From positions 1-64,000 of the forward strand of contig CAICTM010000476.1 of NCBI GenBank assembly GCA_903772945.1: a stretch of 64,000 bases of DNA, given 5' to 3'. The notes beneath the pieces were generated by a model. That model did no database searches. It was given only the letters and a program-made list of their open reading frames with translations, and was not told where the DNA came from. Source of the stretch: Seminavis robusta. Taxonomy: Eukaryota > Bacillariophyta > Bacillariophyceae > Naviculales > Naviculaceae. A program made the position numbers and the translations under genes. Of this stretch, positions 29,746 to 39,567 are shown piece after piece (positions within the stretch are counted from its first letter, which is position 1; every line of letters starts with the position of its first letter).

Positions 29746-32443
29746 ATGAGATTTCTTACGTCCTTGCTCTTGTCGACTGTGGCCATCGTCGCTTCCTCTG
29801 CAGGACATCTCGTGGCATCTGCAGCTCCTGCGACGGCCACTGGCTATTTGGTGGATAACCAGTGCGTTGGGCTTTGCATGGATGCGGATCCAGGTGTAGG
29901 ATGTACTCCCGATGGAAGCAATGTGTTTTACAATCCGTATGATCATACTGGTTCGGTGAGTTAGTTTGCTCTATTGTTATTGTTATTGACATTGTGGATA
30001 CAGTGTTCCTTTCCTCACTGTGCGTGATATTCCTCCCTGCCATACCGTAACGTGGATGCCTGCAGTGCCTTCTATTGCAAGTGTGCGTCGACTCTGGATA
30101 TTCCCTCATGTCCGAGTTGCCCACTGAAGTAAACGGACGCCACAGTATTCTGCTCGGTTTGGCTGGTGATGTCTCTCAGACAGCTGCTGTTACCTACATC
30201 AAGGCAGGTACCAAAGGGGCTTTTCCCACAGTCACTGTTGTCTACGACGATGAACTAGCACAGCAGGCTTCGGACGGAACTCTACAAGCTCTCAATGTCA
30301 GCATTGTAGACCCTTGGGACCCAATTCTTCTCGCGGGCGCCAACGGAACTAGTGCTGCAACTGGTGTCAATCATTGGAGTGGAGCTGCCACCACACAGGA
30401 AGTCTGTCTCAACTCCACTTCCCCTAATCTTGCAGCAAACAACTTTTGCTACCGCTCAGATGTGGTCGTGTCCATATCAGGCGACAACATTGTCATTGAA
30501 AGCAATGGTTGCCCCGACCATCCCAATATGCAAGGAAGCAACGGAACCATCCCGCAAAGCGATCCGATTTTGCAAGTTTGTGGTGCAGCAGCAAACACCG
30601 CAGCCTGTGGAGCATGTGGTACGAAAACAGCACCTTCCATCCTTGTTGTCAGGTGGAAACCTTCTATTGACTCAAAAAGTTGCGTCCGTTCCTTCAGGTG
30701 GTTGTGGCTCTTCTGGTTGTGGCTCTGGTTGTGGCTCTGTTCATGGCTGTTCGAGTTGTGCATCATCTACTGAAGCCTGTTCTTGCAATCCATGTTCAGC
30801 TTGCGGAATCTGCCAACGTACGTGAGAATCTTCGGTTATGGTTGAGCTTCTTCCTGGAGGAACTCCTATTTCTAACTTCTTTTCAGCGTACTCTTGTTGT
30901 GGGTCCTCTTGTGGGTCCTCTTGTGGGTCCTCTTGTGGGTCCTCTTGTGGGTCCTCTTGTGGAGGTGAGATACAGTCAGCAGCTGAGAAGCGAGTAAGCC
31001 ATGCATGCAGTGAACCCTGATATCATTCCTGGATTCCCTCTCTTGTTGCTGGCTCTTCTGGGCAAATCAGTGGACGAGACAGTTGTGGTGGCAGCATCGA
31101 AGAACATTTTCTCTCATGGTAGATTCTTGAATGAATCATCCTGTGGCAGCTGTGGTGGAGGTAAGCAGTGTTCATTTCTGTTCATTTCTTTTCTTTCTGA
31201 TTGTGATGAACATTAATATATCATACTCTGGTGTCTTTCTTCTCATCTCTGCAAACATCAAAGACTCCTGTGGCAGTTGTGCTGGCACCTGCAATTCAAC
31301 CAACTACTGCAGCGCATGCTCAGGTACGAGAAGTTCTCTAGCTTTTAGTGTTTCTCAACACGTGCAGCCTTGCACCAAAACTCAACCTTTCTGCTCTCGA
31401 CAAGGTTGTGGTTCTCAATGCAGTGCTTCCAAAAACATGACGGATTGCTGTGCTGGTTGTGGTTCTGAGTCTGGTTGTTCTGGGGCGTGCAGCTGCAATT
31501 CCTGCGGTGGTTGTGGTTCTTGCGGTTGTGGTTGTGGGGGATGTGGTAGTGGAGGATGTGGTTCTTGTGGTTGTGGAGGATGTGGTTGTGAGTAGTTGAA
31601 AATGAAATGCATGTGAACCAATGCTTGTCTCGTGAAAGCCTTTTCATGTTTGCGTCCCTCGTAGGTGGATGCGGTGTAGGAATGACATCCCACGGACTCT
31701 ACCAGCCACTGTTCCAACACTACAAAATGGTGATCCCCCAGAATCCAGTTGTTGGAGAACCCACAATGATCAAAGACGACGTAGTAGGAATCTTGTCAAA
31801 TGGGGTTCTCCTGGATAGCCACAAGCAGACCTGGGCTTACGACAGCTGCAATGGCCACTCGGACAAGAAGCATCAGTATCATTACCACATCCCACCAATC
31901 TGCTTGCTAGAATCCATGGGAGTTGCCTTTGCCGACTCTTCAAGTTGGTGGATCAATGATGAAGGCAATGCAACTAGACCTTTTGGAGAGCTAGCTTCCC
32001 AATTTCCAGAAAAAGCCCCGCCAAGCCCCATTGTTGGCTTTGCTCGTGATGGTCATCCAATCTATGGTCTCTATGATTCTGCCGGGACTCTACAACAAAG
32101 TGCCGCATTTGGAGGAACCGTTGATGAGTGCAATGGGAAAGTAGACAGCAATGGTGAATATGGGTATTACTTGACCGTGAACCCCCCATTTGCTCCCTCC
32201 TGTCTGAAGGGTGAGGTTGGCTTGTTTACCTACGCAACAAGTGACCTTGCATGTCCTAGTGGAGGAATCCAGAATACAATCAATGTTCCCGCAAGAACAG
32301 AATCGGATATTGGCAGTTCTGGAAATGGAAGCAAAGGAACAGACGGTAACGAGGCTGATACCGATGCGTCGAAAGCCACGGTTCCATCAACATTTGGCTG
32401 TATCCTTGCACTATTTTCCCTCTTGGTGTGTTCTCTCATGTGA
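29746..32443 (+). CDS. Secreted YHYH-domain protein with serial Cys-Gly exons, 8 exons
   Basis: Exon 1 (29746-29955) encodes a signal peptide ([13 protein letters not shown]). Exon 2 (30066-30618) adds a Cys-containing domain. Five short exons (30698-30817, 30887-30964, about 31071-31160, 31264-31323, 31405-31587) encode Cys-Gly-Ser-rich segments such as [10 protein letters not shown]. Exon 8 (31665-32443) holds the YHYH domain (H-Q-Y-H-Y-H-I-P-P) and ends in a hydrophobic tail ([14 protein letters not shown]) that could be a GPI signal. After the phase-0 first intron, all six remaining introns are phase 1, so each Cys-Gly exon could be added or lost without breaking frame. The protein is about 690 residues and probably acts at the cell surface. 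The YHYH domain has no settled biochemical role. The exon 5 start could instead be 31083. Confidence 0.8.
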
Positions 32444-32684
32444 ACAGAGAAGGCGGAGTTGCGCTTGCCTTGCATGATTGATGCATTCACGTCGGCATTG
32501 CATCAAAGAAAGTTAATTGAGATAGCTAGGTAGACGGATTGATAGATTTCTTGACATACTGTTGGGTATCATTTCCCCGCAAACCTTATTTGGAATCCAT
32601 GCGTGGGAATGCCAAGCTCATAGTGCAGCCCTTTGATTCCAGATTGGGCCTGCTACAACAAAGCAGATCTCAGTCCACACATCC

Positions 32685-34097
32685 CTACTTGGAGGACTCC
32701 TTGTTGGCCTTTTTCTTCATGGCTTTCTTGTGATCTGCTCGATGGCTGCGCCACTGATCTTTCTGGCACTCCTTGCTGCAGTAGTAGGCTTTGCCACAAG
32801 AACACTTCAACAGGCTGGGGCCAACGATCCCACACTTCCCACACTGGTTTCCGGCTGCATGGTCATACAAACGAGGAGTGGCTTTCTTGGAGAACGGGGA
32901 TACCTTCAAGGCAGTCTTGCATTGTTGTTCCAATAGCTTCAGCACCGTCAAATCGGCGACATCAATTTCTTCGCACCCCATCATGGCCATGAATGTTCTA
33001 ATCTGTGGGTGCTGAGTGCTGTGTGTTGTGGGGAAAAGCACTTTTTTGGGTCTGGACGGATCCCCTGCAGTAAGTGCCCCGGGTTTGCCTCGCGGTTCCA
33101 AACAAGCAATGGCAAAGGCTGACAACAGATTCTTTTCATGGCTTTCTTCAGCATTGCACGCAACCAGCTGCACATCACAGAAGACATTGTGTGTTTTCCC
33201 CCGCTCGATTCTTTTCATATCGACATCAAACACCCGGTATACAAGCTTATTCTGCCATTCGTCATCCATATGTCGAATCAACTGGGCTGCTTCATCCGAA
33301 GTGTTCAGATCTTGCAGTGTTTGACTTGCGCTTTCGAGTGGTCCCTGATAAAAGATCAAAAATGTCTTGTCATTCTCATGAAGGGCTTTCACTGTTTCCA
33401 TGATCTTGCAGGTTAGAGTTGGTGGCGTTGTGAAGGCCTCGCCCTGTTGCTGCAATTTGCTTTTCGTCAAGTCCAGCCATTCCTGGGCTGTCCCAGGTTG
33501 CATTTCAGAGAGAGACGTAGGGACATCCAAGGGGTTTGAACCCAGGCCAACTAACTCCTGAAGGAAAGTTGAACTTTGTTTGGAATAGCCTGCCAATGTG
33601 TCCCCACTGTAATCTCGAATTTTCTCAGATTTTTCCACAATGTCATTAAAAACATTATTTGCAGAGAAGTCAGTCCCCCCAATTTTATGGGTTCGCCCCC
33701 TGTCTTCCGAGGTAGCTCCATTGCACAACTGAATGGTGGCTTTGGAGCAAGCATGTGCATGTGGAATCTTGTGGCATGCAGCGTAGTGGCAGGCCAGCAA
33801 ATGGCTAGCGATAGCTCTGATGAAAATTGGTTCTTGGTTTTCTGTGTCTTCTACCAACCGCTCAAGGATCAGCAAGCTCTCCTCTTTCAAGGCACTTGTT
33901 TTTGTCGATCCACCGATGTAAGAGATTTGAAGCATCATGTCATGACGGAACTGGTCGAAGTCTTGCGTTTGTGGCAAAACATTGAAAGCCTTGAGGTAAT
34001 TCATCATGGCATCGTCAATGTTACCGGCTGCCTTTGCCATGTCGGCTCCTGTCATGTAGGTTTCATAAACGATGCCAAGAGGGGGAGGTAACGACAT
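32685..34097 (-). CDS. MYND zinc-finger protein, 470 aa
   Basis: The ATG at 34097 (M-S-L-P-P-P-L-G) is the first in frame. The N-terminal 120 residues include helical repeat-like stretches (A-A-G-N-I-D-D-A-M-M-N-Y-L-K-A-F). The centre has a mixed fold of unknown type. The C terminus has a MYND finger: C-G-K-C, K-C-S-C, Y-Y-C-S-K-E-C, then W-R-S-H-R-A-D-H. The final position is His rather than the usual Cys, and the second pair is C-x-C. A Lys-rich end follows. MYND fingers bind short proline-rich peptides and often occur in chromatin or signalling proteins. There is no SET domain. Confidence 0.75.
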   Translation of the reverse strand: MSLPPPLGIVYETYMTGADMAKAAGNIDDAMMNYLKAFNVLPQTQDFDQFRHDMMLQISYIGGSTKTSALKEESLLILERLVEDTENQEPIFIRAIASHLLACHYAACHKIPHAHACSKATIQLCNGATSEDRGRTHKIGGTDFSANNVFNDIVEKSEKIRDYSGDTLAGYSKQSSTFLQELVGLGSNPLDVPTSLSEMQPGTAQEWLDLTKSKLQQQGEAFTTPPTLTCKIMETVKALHENDKTFLIFYQGPLESASQTLQDLNTSDEAAQLIRHMDDEWQNKLVYRVFDVDMKRIERGKTHNVFCDVQLVACNAEESHEKNLLSAFAIACLEPRGKPGALTAGDPSRPKKVLFPTTHSTQHPQIRTFMAMMGCEEIDVADLTVLKLLEQQCKTALKVSPFSKKATPRLYDHAAGNQCGKCGIVGPSLLKCSCGKAYYCSKECQKDQWRSHRADHKKAMKKKANKESSK

Positions 34098-34425
34098 TCT
34101 ATAGGCGTCCACTGCGGGTTGGGGGGTGCAATGGTGTGGATAAATAAATACTAAATAGATACGTTAACTCGAAATGTAAAGCGCGTGTCAATATGCATCC
34201 CCTTTAGAAACCGAGTGCTGTGTGACATTAGGTTCGGGTTAAAGCCCCTTTTTTCACCCTAGCGTCTGAAATGGCGGATCAACAATGCGATAAATGGAAT
34301 CTACAGGAAATTTCCGTTCTTTTCTATGTGTTGATCATCATGATTGGACTGAAACTCGAGAAGCTGTGGTGAAACAAAAATCGTGTCATTTCTTGTCGAT
34401 CTCACAACAATTGAATAGATCAGCA

Positions 34426-37400
34426 ATGGAGAGTGGAGAAGAACAAGTTCCCGGCAGCCCTGACCAACATCCACCATACAGGGGTCATCAGTATGTACAA
34501 CAGCAGCTTGTGGATGTGTCGGTGATGCCTGCGCCGCCCAGGGTTGAGATGCCACCATTGAATTCTCAGCAGAGCGAGATCGTGGATTCGCAGCAAAACG
34601 AAAGCGAAAGCAACCACAATGCTGAAGTCTCCCGTGAGACACAGGATGAGCCAATGACACAGGATGAGCCAATGACACAGGACACTGACGCTACACAAAC
34701 CAAGAAGAAAAGGAACAGGTTCCGCTACAACAACATGCCTCTGCTTGCTGGCGGCGATTTCTACATCAAGGAGCAGTACCGGGGCGAATTCAAAACAAAA
34801 TTCCCAAACGGGCTGAAACTTCGCGGCAAGGTTACTGCATGTCCCAAAGCAGCCAATGGAAACCTTTACAGCATCAACTGGACCATACCAATCGGTGAAG
34901 ACCTACCCATAGCTTGGGTGGAAAGGGCATTCCCAAAGACCAAGGCGTCGCAGTTGCAAGAAGCGATCAAAGCTTTCAAGAGAGACCAAGAAGAACATCC
35001 TGAACAGAACATTGGGCGTGATTCGAACGTACAACAAAGGGCACCTATGCAACTGGAAGAATCCACTCCCACTTCGATTCTTGCTGCTACTGGATTGGCT
35101 GCTTTGCGAGCTACCACCACGGTGAGTTCACTCTCTAGCGGTAGTGCAAGAGGTGGTGGTTCTTCTATCAGAACAGGACGTTCTGGTTCTTCGGAACAGT
35201 CAAGCTTGCGCAGACGTCACACCAGAGCCAATCCCAGTGCTGGTTACGAATCTGCCTCGGATGATGGGGATGACGTTGATGAGACAGGAGGCGAGTACAT
35301 CACCATTCCCGAAGGAGCGATTGACGAGGAAGAGATTGAGAGTGACGTTGACGAGGAACTGGAAGGCAATAACGAAGAAGAAGAGAAGGAAAATTCTGAT
35401 GACAGTGATGAGGAACAAGAAGAGATCCCACCGGAAGCCAAGGATCTGAAGCAGAAGATCGAAGATCTTCTGTTCGTATGGGAGGAGTGCGATCCGTCTG
35501 ATAAGACTTTAGATGTGTCGGACCTGTCGGATGCTACAACGCAGTTGAGGAGAGGAGTTTCTGGCAAATTTGCCACACCCCTGGAGTGTCTGGCGGTGAC
35601 TACAGGACTGAACAAAGAATTTGTTGCACGGCTTGCCCGTAAGTCCAACCATTATGGTGATAACATGGTAAAGGGATTGCCCAATCGACGCTATCATGGA
35701 CAGAAGTGGCGTCCCATCTCTATCACGGAGATGTATCACTTCTTGGGGATCATGCTCAAGATTTCCTTGTCACCCGTGGATGGCGGTGGATATACGGCAT
35801 ACTTTAGCCCTGAAGAACGGGGCATTCTCTTTGATCGTTCAATGGCACCGCGAAAGATCAAGGGATCAACTGGGTTTGCTGGCGGAGTGATGCCTCTCAC
35901 AAGGTTCCGGCAGATTCGTGGAGCATTCCACCCGGAAGAAAAGGTTGAAAAGGACCGCGACAAGTGTTATCAGCTTCGCCATGCGATATGCACCTTCAAC
36001 ACTTATGCTAGGAACACATTTGTTGTTGGCAGGGATCTTTCGTTCGATGAGGGTGGGATTGCCACTCGTTCAAAGTATTGTCCAGTGCGCCAATACAACA
36101 AAAGCAAACCCAAGAAGTTTCGTGTCGATCTTTTCATCCTGTCATGTGCTACTCGCTTCTGCATCTTTCATTTGGATGTCTATCAAGGCAAGAACAAGCA
36201 CAACGTTGGCATTCACAAGGATCTGGTTTGCTTGCCCACTACGCAGAAAGCACCAATGAATGCAATCTACAGTCTGCGCTTGCATCTTGACACGAACGCT
36301 GCTCCACGACACATGGCGCTGGACAATCGCTACATGGCACCACAATTAGCTGTTCTGCTCCGGGAACATGCGAATATCATCGCCACTGGCACTTGCAAGG
36401 CTGGACGAAAGGGTTGGAAGAAGGATCTCATGACATTAACCAAGAAAACTGATCGTGGGAGCTACAAAATGTTCGTGGACAAGACCAACAAAGTACTTGC
36501 TATTCAGTGGAACGATTCCAGAATCGTCAACGTTGTGAGTACGTTGGGAGACACTACCATTGTAGAAGTGAAGCGACAACTTGGACCCAAAGCGGTGACC
36601 TTGCCATGTCCTTATCCAGTAAGGAAGTATCAGCGGACCATGGGCGGTGTGGACAGAGGAGATCAGTTGCGTGCACATGGTGGTGGATTTGGCAATAAGG
36701 CTCACTTCAAAAAATGGTACAAGAAGATCTATCTTGGTCTTCTAGACTGTTATCTTTTGAACGCCTTTGTTGCTTGGAATATGGCGGCCCGGGAGAGTGT
36801 ACGTTCAACAAAACAAGAGCTGAAACGCTACGAATTCTACACAATTGTTGCAGAAGAAATGATGCTGTACGTAGACGAAGACGAAGATGGGGAAGACGCA
36901 ATAACTACCAACAACGTTGCAAGTAACCTCGACAATCGATTCAAGAAAGCCGCACACCGAGCCACTACTTTGGTGGGAGGCAGAAGAGGCGTCAAGTGCG
37001 CAGTATGTCGGTTGGAGAACAACATGGCAGCGAATATCAACGAAAAAGGCTTGGCAAAGAATGTCTTTGGGTGCACAGATTGTCCCATACCGGCACACAA
37101 CCACGTGCCTGGTGAGTCTGAATGGAATGGACGACAAATCTTCAAACGTCCGGAGTTTGCTGGCTTGACCTGCCACGAGATCGTCCACAGCGCTGAAGGA
37201 ATGGGTTTATGGAAAGTGCACAACAAAAAAGTCGGAAAGGGTGAGCCCGCCTTCACTCCACTGACAACCAACCCAATCTACCAGGATCTTTTGTTCTTCC
37301 ACAGGGGACATCGAACGCGCAAACGCAAACGCAATAATGAGGGTGATGCTGACGACGAAACTGAGAAGAACAAACGCAATAATGAGGGTGAAGATGCTGA

Positions 37401-37530
37401 CGACGAAGCTGACAACAATTCGCAAGTGCTAACACAAGAGCAGGATTCAGAAGACGAAGACGACCGCGACAAGCAAGCTCAGATTGAGATGCTCCGTGGC
37501 GAAGCTGGAGCCAATTTCGAACAGATGTAA
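34426..37530 (+). CDS. PiggyBac-type transposase with C-terminal Cys-rich domain
   Basis: The catalytic region matches piggyBac transposases, which excise and insert DNA at TTAA. L-S-F-D-E-G-G (about 36040) holds the first Asp, H-M-A-L-D-N-R-Y (about 36313) the second, and M-G-G-V-D-R-G-D-Q-L (about 36640) the third. A long acidic linker precedes it, and before that an N-terminal domain around F-R-Y-N-N-M-P-L-L-A-G-G-D-F. After the catalytic core comes C-A-V-C...F-G-C-T-D-C-P, a Cys-rich domain as in piggyBac proteins, then an acidic, repetitive tail. The ATG at 34426 is preferred; one at 34294 in the same frame is possible. The frame is unbroken over 1034 residues, so the gene may be active or domesticated. 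Confidence 0.85.
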   Translation: MESGEEQVPGSPDQHPPYRGHQYVQQQLVDVSVMPAPPRVEMPPLNSQQSEIVDSQQNESESNHNAEVSRETQDEPMTQDEPMTQDTDATQTKKKRNRFRYNNMPLLAGGDFYIKEQYRGEFKTKFPNGLKLRGKVTACPKAANGNLYSINWTIPIGEDLPIAWVERAFPKTKASQLQEAIKAFKRDQEEHPEQNIGRDSNVQQRAPMQLEESTPTSILAATGLAALRATTTVSSLSSGSARGGGSSIRTGRSGSSEQSSLRRRHTRANPSAGYESASDDGDDVDETGGEYITIPEGAIDEEEIESDVDEELEGNNEEEEKENSDDSDEEQEEIPPEAKDLKQKIEDLLFVWEECDPSDKTLDVSDLSDATTQLRRGVSGKFATPLECLAVTTGLNKEFVARLARKSNHYGDNMVKGLPNRRYHGQKWRPISITEMYHFLGIMLKISLSPVDGGGYTAYFSPEERGILFDRSMAPRKIKGSTGFAGGVMPLTRFRQIRGAFHPEEKVEKDRDKCYQLRHAICTFNTYARNTFVVGRDLSFDEGGIATRSKYCPVRQYNKSKPKKFRVDLFILSCATRFCIFHLDVYQGKNKHNVGIHKDLVCLPTTQKAPMNAIYSLRLHLDTNAAPRHMALDNRYMAPQLAVLLREHANIIATGTCKAGRKGWKKDLMTLTKKTDRGSYKMFVDKTNKVLAIQWNDSRIVNVVSTLGDTTIVEVKRQLGPKAVTLPCPYPVRKYQRTMGGVDRGDQLRAHGGGFGNKAHFKKWYKKIYLGLLDCYLLNAFVAWNMAARESVRSTKQELKRYEFYTIVAEEMMLYVDEDEDGEDAITTNNVASNLDNRFKKAAHRATTLVGGRRGVKCAVCRLENNMAANINEKGLAKNVFGCTDCPIPAHNHVPGESEWNGRQIFKRPEFAGLTCHEIVHSAEGMGLWKVHNKKVGKGEPAFTPLTTNPIYQDLLFFHRGHRTRKRKRNNEGDADDETEKNKRNNEGEDADDEADNNSQVLTQEQDSEDEDDRDKQAQIEMLRGEAGANFEQM

Positions 37531-37640
37531 ATCCCCTAACAACTAGTAGTCTAATAGTTTTTATGTTTCACTTTGATCTCTTACTATTTTGTTATCTTAC
37601 TACTGGTATCCTAAACGTAAATGGGTCCTACAACGGCTGC

Positions 37641-38654
37641 TCAGGCGGCCATGGGTGGCTCCTCCTTGTCATCGCCGTTATCCTTGCGACGCTTCTTGGT
37701 CGCGATCGGCGACCAGGCCTGGCTGAGACCAGCTACAGGAGGAGTGGGTGGGCTCGTGTCATCAGCATCGTCATCGTCATACTTGTCGGAATCTTTGCTC
37801 GCAGTCCTGACCAATGCCAATTCCCTCCTTTCCTCCAAAGCACGACGGCGCCTAGCTTCTTTACTGTCAGGAGGGGGGAGAAATCCAACGTAGGGAACAC
37901 CAGGCGGATTGGGGTACCTTCCCTTGATGAAAGCCATGAAACAAGCAGGAAGAGGCGTGCGGTTGCCACGACCAACAACACCTTTCCAAATACGGAAGGC
38001 CTCACGGTACAAACGGTAGCGGACTTCGGCAGAAGTGTATCCTTCGCCAACGTGCTGATCGCCAATGGCAACAAGAATGTCTCCGCTGGTCTTCATCTCG
38101 CAGGGGAGGCAATAGCAAAAGGAACAGATTTCGACGTCTTCGTCGGATAGGTCATCATCATCGCCTCCGCCACCAGCGCCAACTGGTAACTTCTTGTCGT
38201 CATCATCCTTCTTGTCGTCATCATCGTCATTGCCCTGGGTGAGCTGGGTGAGCATGACGGCTGGCCTCTTTTTAGGCTCAGGGGATGGAGTTCCAGCAGC
38301 CTCCACAATCGCATCGAGAACCAAATCGAGCTTCTTCATCTCGGCCTCCTCAGCCTCCTTGGCATCCCTGGCCGCTTCCTTCCACTCTCGCTCATTGGTA
38401 ATGTCCTCGAGCTTGGCACCCTCTTCCTCCAATTTAACACTCACCTCTTTGGTCTTCTTCTTCAACTCCAAATCGGTCATGGCATCCGTCTTGGCAACCT
38501 TCCTGCTAGGCCTAGCAGGGTCACCGGCGATACCAGTCTGGTGGTCGTGCAACCACTTGTATAGACCTTGCACTCCTTTCTTGCTCATTGTATTCTTCAT
38601 CCTTTCAGTAAAGACAAACTCTGGGTCAATTCCGCCGCCGGTCAACCAATTCAT
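37641..38654 (-). CDS. Unrecognised protein convergent with the transposase, 337 aa
   Basis: The protein opens with a helical, basic region (K-K-G-V-Q-G-L-Y-K-W-L-H), then a long charged coiled-coil-like stretch of Lys, Glu and Ala, then an Asp/Lys tract. A conserved-looking domain follows, containing I-C-S-F-C-Y-C-L-P-C-E-M and Y-R-L-Y-R-E-A-F-R-I-W-K-G-V-V-G-R-G. The C terminus is acidic, then basic. The Cys cluster may bind zinc. The ATG at 38654 is the first in frame; upstream in-frame sequence is hydrophobic and may be intronic. Its stop lies 111 bases from the end of the transposase, suggesting that both belong to one element, but that is an inference. Confidence 0.6.
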   Translation of the reverse strand: MNWLTGGGIDPEFVFTERMKNTMSKKGVQGLYKWLHDHQTGIAGDPARPSRKVAKTDAMTDLELKKKTKEVSVKLEEEGAKLEDITNEREWKEAARDAKEAEEAEMKKLDLVLDAIVEAAGTPSPEPKKRPAVMLTQLTQGNDDDDDKKDDDDKKLPVGAGGGGDDDDLSDEDVEICSFCYCLPCEMKTSGDILVAIGDQHVGEGYTSAEVRYRLYREAFRIWKGVVGRGNRTPLPACFMAFIKGRYPNPPGVPYVGFLPPPDSKEARRRRALEERRELALVRTASKDSDKYDDDDADDTSPPTPPVAGLSQAWSPIATKKRRKDNGDDKEEPPMAA

Positions 38655-38711
38655 GACAAACCCAGAAAATGAGCAATCTATCAACAAAGCAAAAGAGATC
38701 AGCGACACCAA

Positions 38712-39567
38712 AAGAGCAAGGCAACCCTGGCATTGGCTGTTGGCATTGGTGGTTGTATTGCTGTTGGGCCGCTGTTGGCGCCGTTGCTTATCCTCATTGT
38801 CAATATTAAACTCAGCGAAAGTAGTTGCTTATCCTAGGCGGATGCATGCAATGGGAGTGTCAATTGCATTGGGTTAGGGATCAGCCCTGATGCGTGGTAA
38901 CATTCGCTTTAACCTTAAAATATACCATTTACGATGCGAGGGGGGCGAGGCTAGGCAAAGCAGTGGCTGCAATGGTTCAGTTCGCGGGCTGAATGTTATT
39001 GTGAAAGCTGCCTGCATGGTCCTGGAAGGCCCGGTCATACGACTGAAAATCGCCAAAATCAGCATAAAGTCGCACAGGAGCACCAAAGTCGCATCAAACG
39101 TCGTTCATAAAGTCGCATGCGAGTCGCACCAAAGTCGCGTGCGACTTTCTCACACGACTTTGAAAGTCGCGCAAGTTTACTGTAAGTATGGCGATAAAGT
39201 CGCGTCGGATCGCTGAAAGTCGTTCGGAAAGTCGTACCAAAGTCGCGTACGACTCGCACGCGACTTTGTGAACGACTTTCAGCGATCCGACGCGACTTTG
39301 ACCATAGGAAGAAGAATCCGGGACTAACAGTCGCATGACGAGGCCTTCCTGATGCATGGGCTGATCACCGATGATCACAGTCTCGGTCAACGTTGGGGAC
39401 TGAAGCCTCATTTTTCTGACGTCACTGCTGCTTTCGTCAAGATCTCAAGATCCAAGATCTTTAGATTGGGTCTCCCTCCGATGTCCCATCAGCAACTCCT
39501 CACAATGGCGCACTGGGAGCATCAATCCTCCCTCACAGCCTGCTACCGTACACCACAAGAAACAAAA
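38712..39567. repeat. Intergenic with AAAGTCGC inverted-repeat cluster
   Basis: From about 39066 to 39300 the motif AAAGTCGC and its complement recur many times. The strongest structure is a perfect 30-base inverted repeat with arms at 39196-39225 and 39270-39299, separated by a 44-base spacer that itself contains inverted AAAGTCGC/GCGACTTT copies. Before 39066 I see no gene or repeat. The cluster lies between the presumed piggyBac element and the MFS gene and may be an element end, a small foldback element, or a regulatory array. Confidence 0.75.

Noticed and set aside
37563-38150. Plus-strand open frame opposite the unknown gene after the transposase
   Set aside because: The minus-strand frame is longer and has coherent domains; this one is Val/Ile/Ser-rich antisense of acidic codons.
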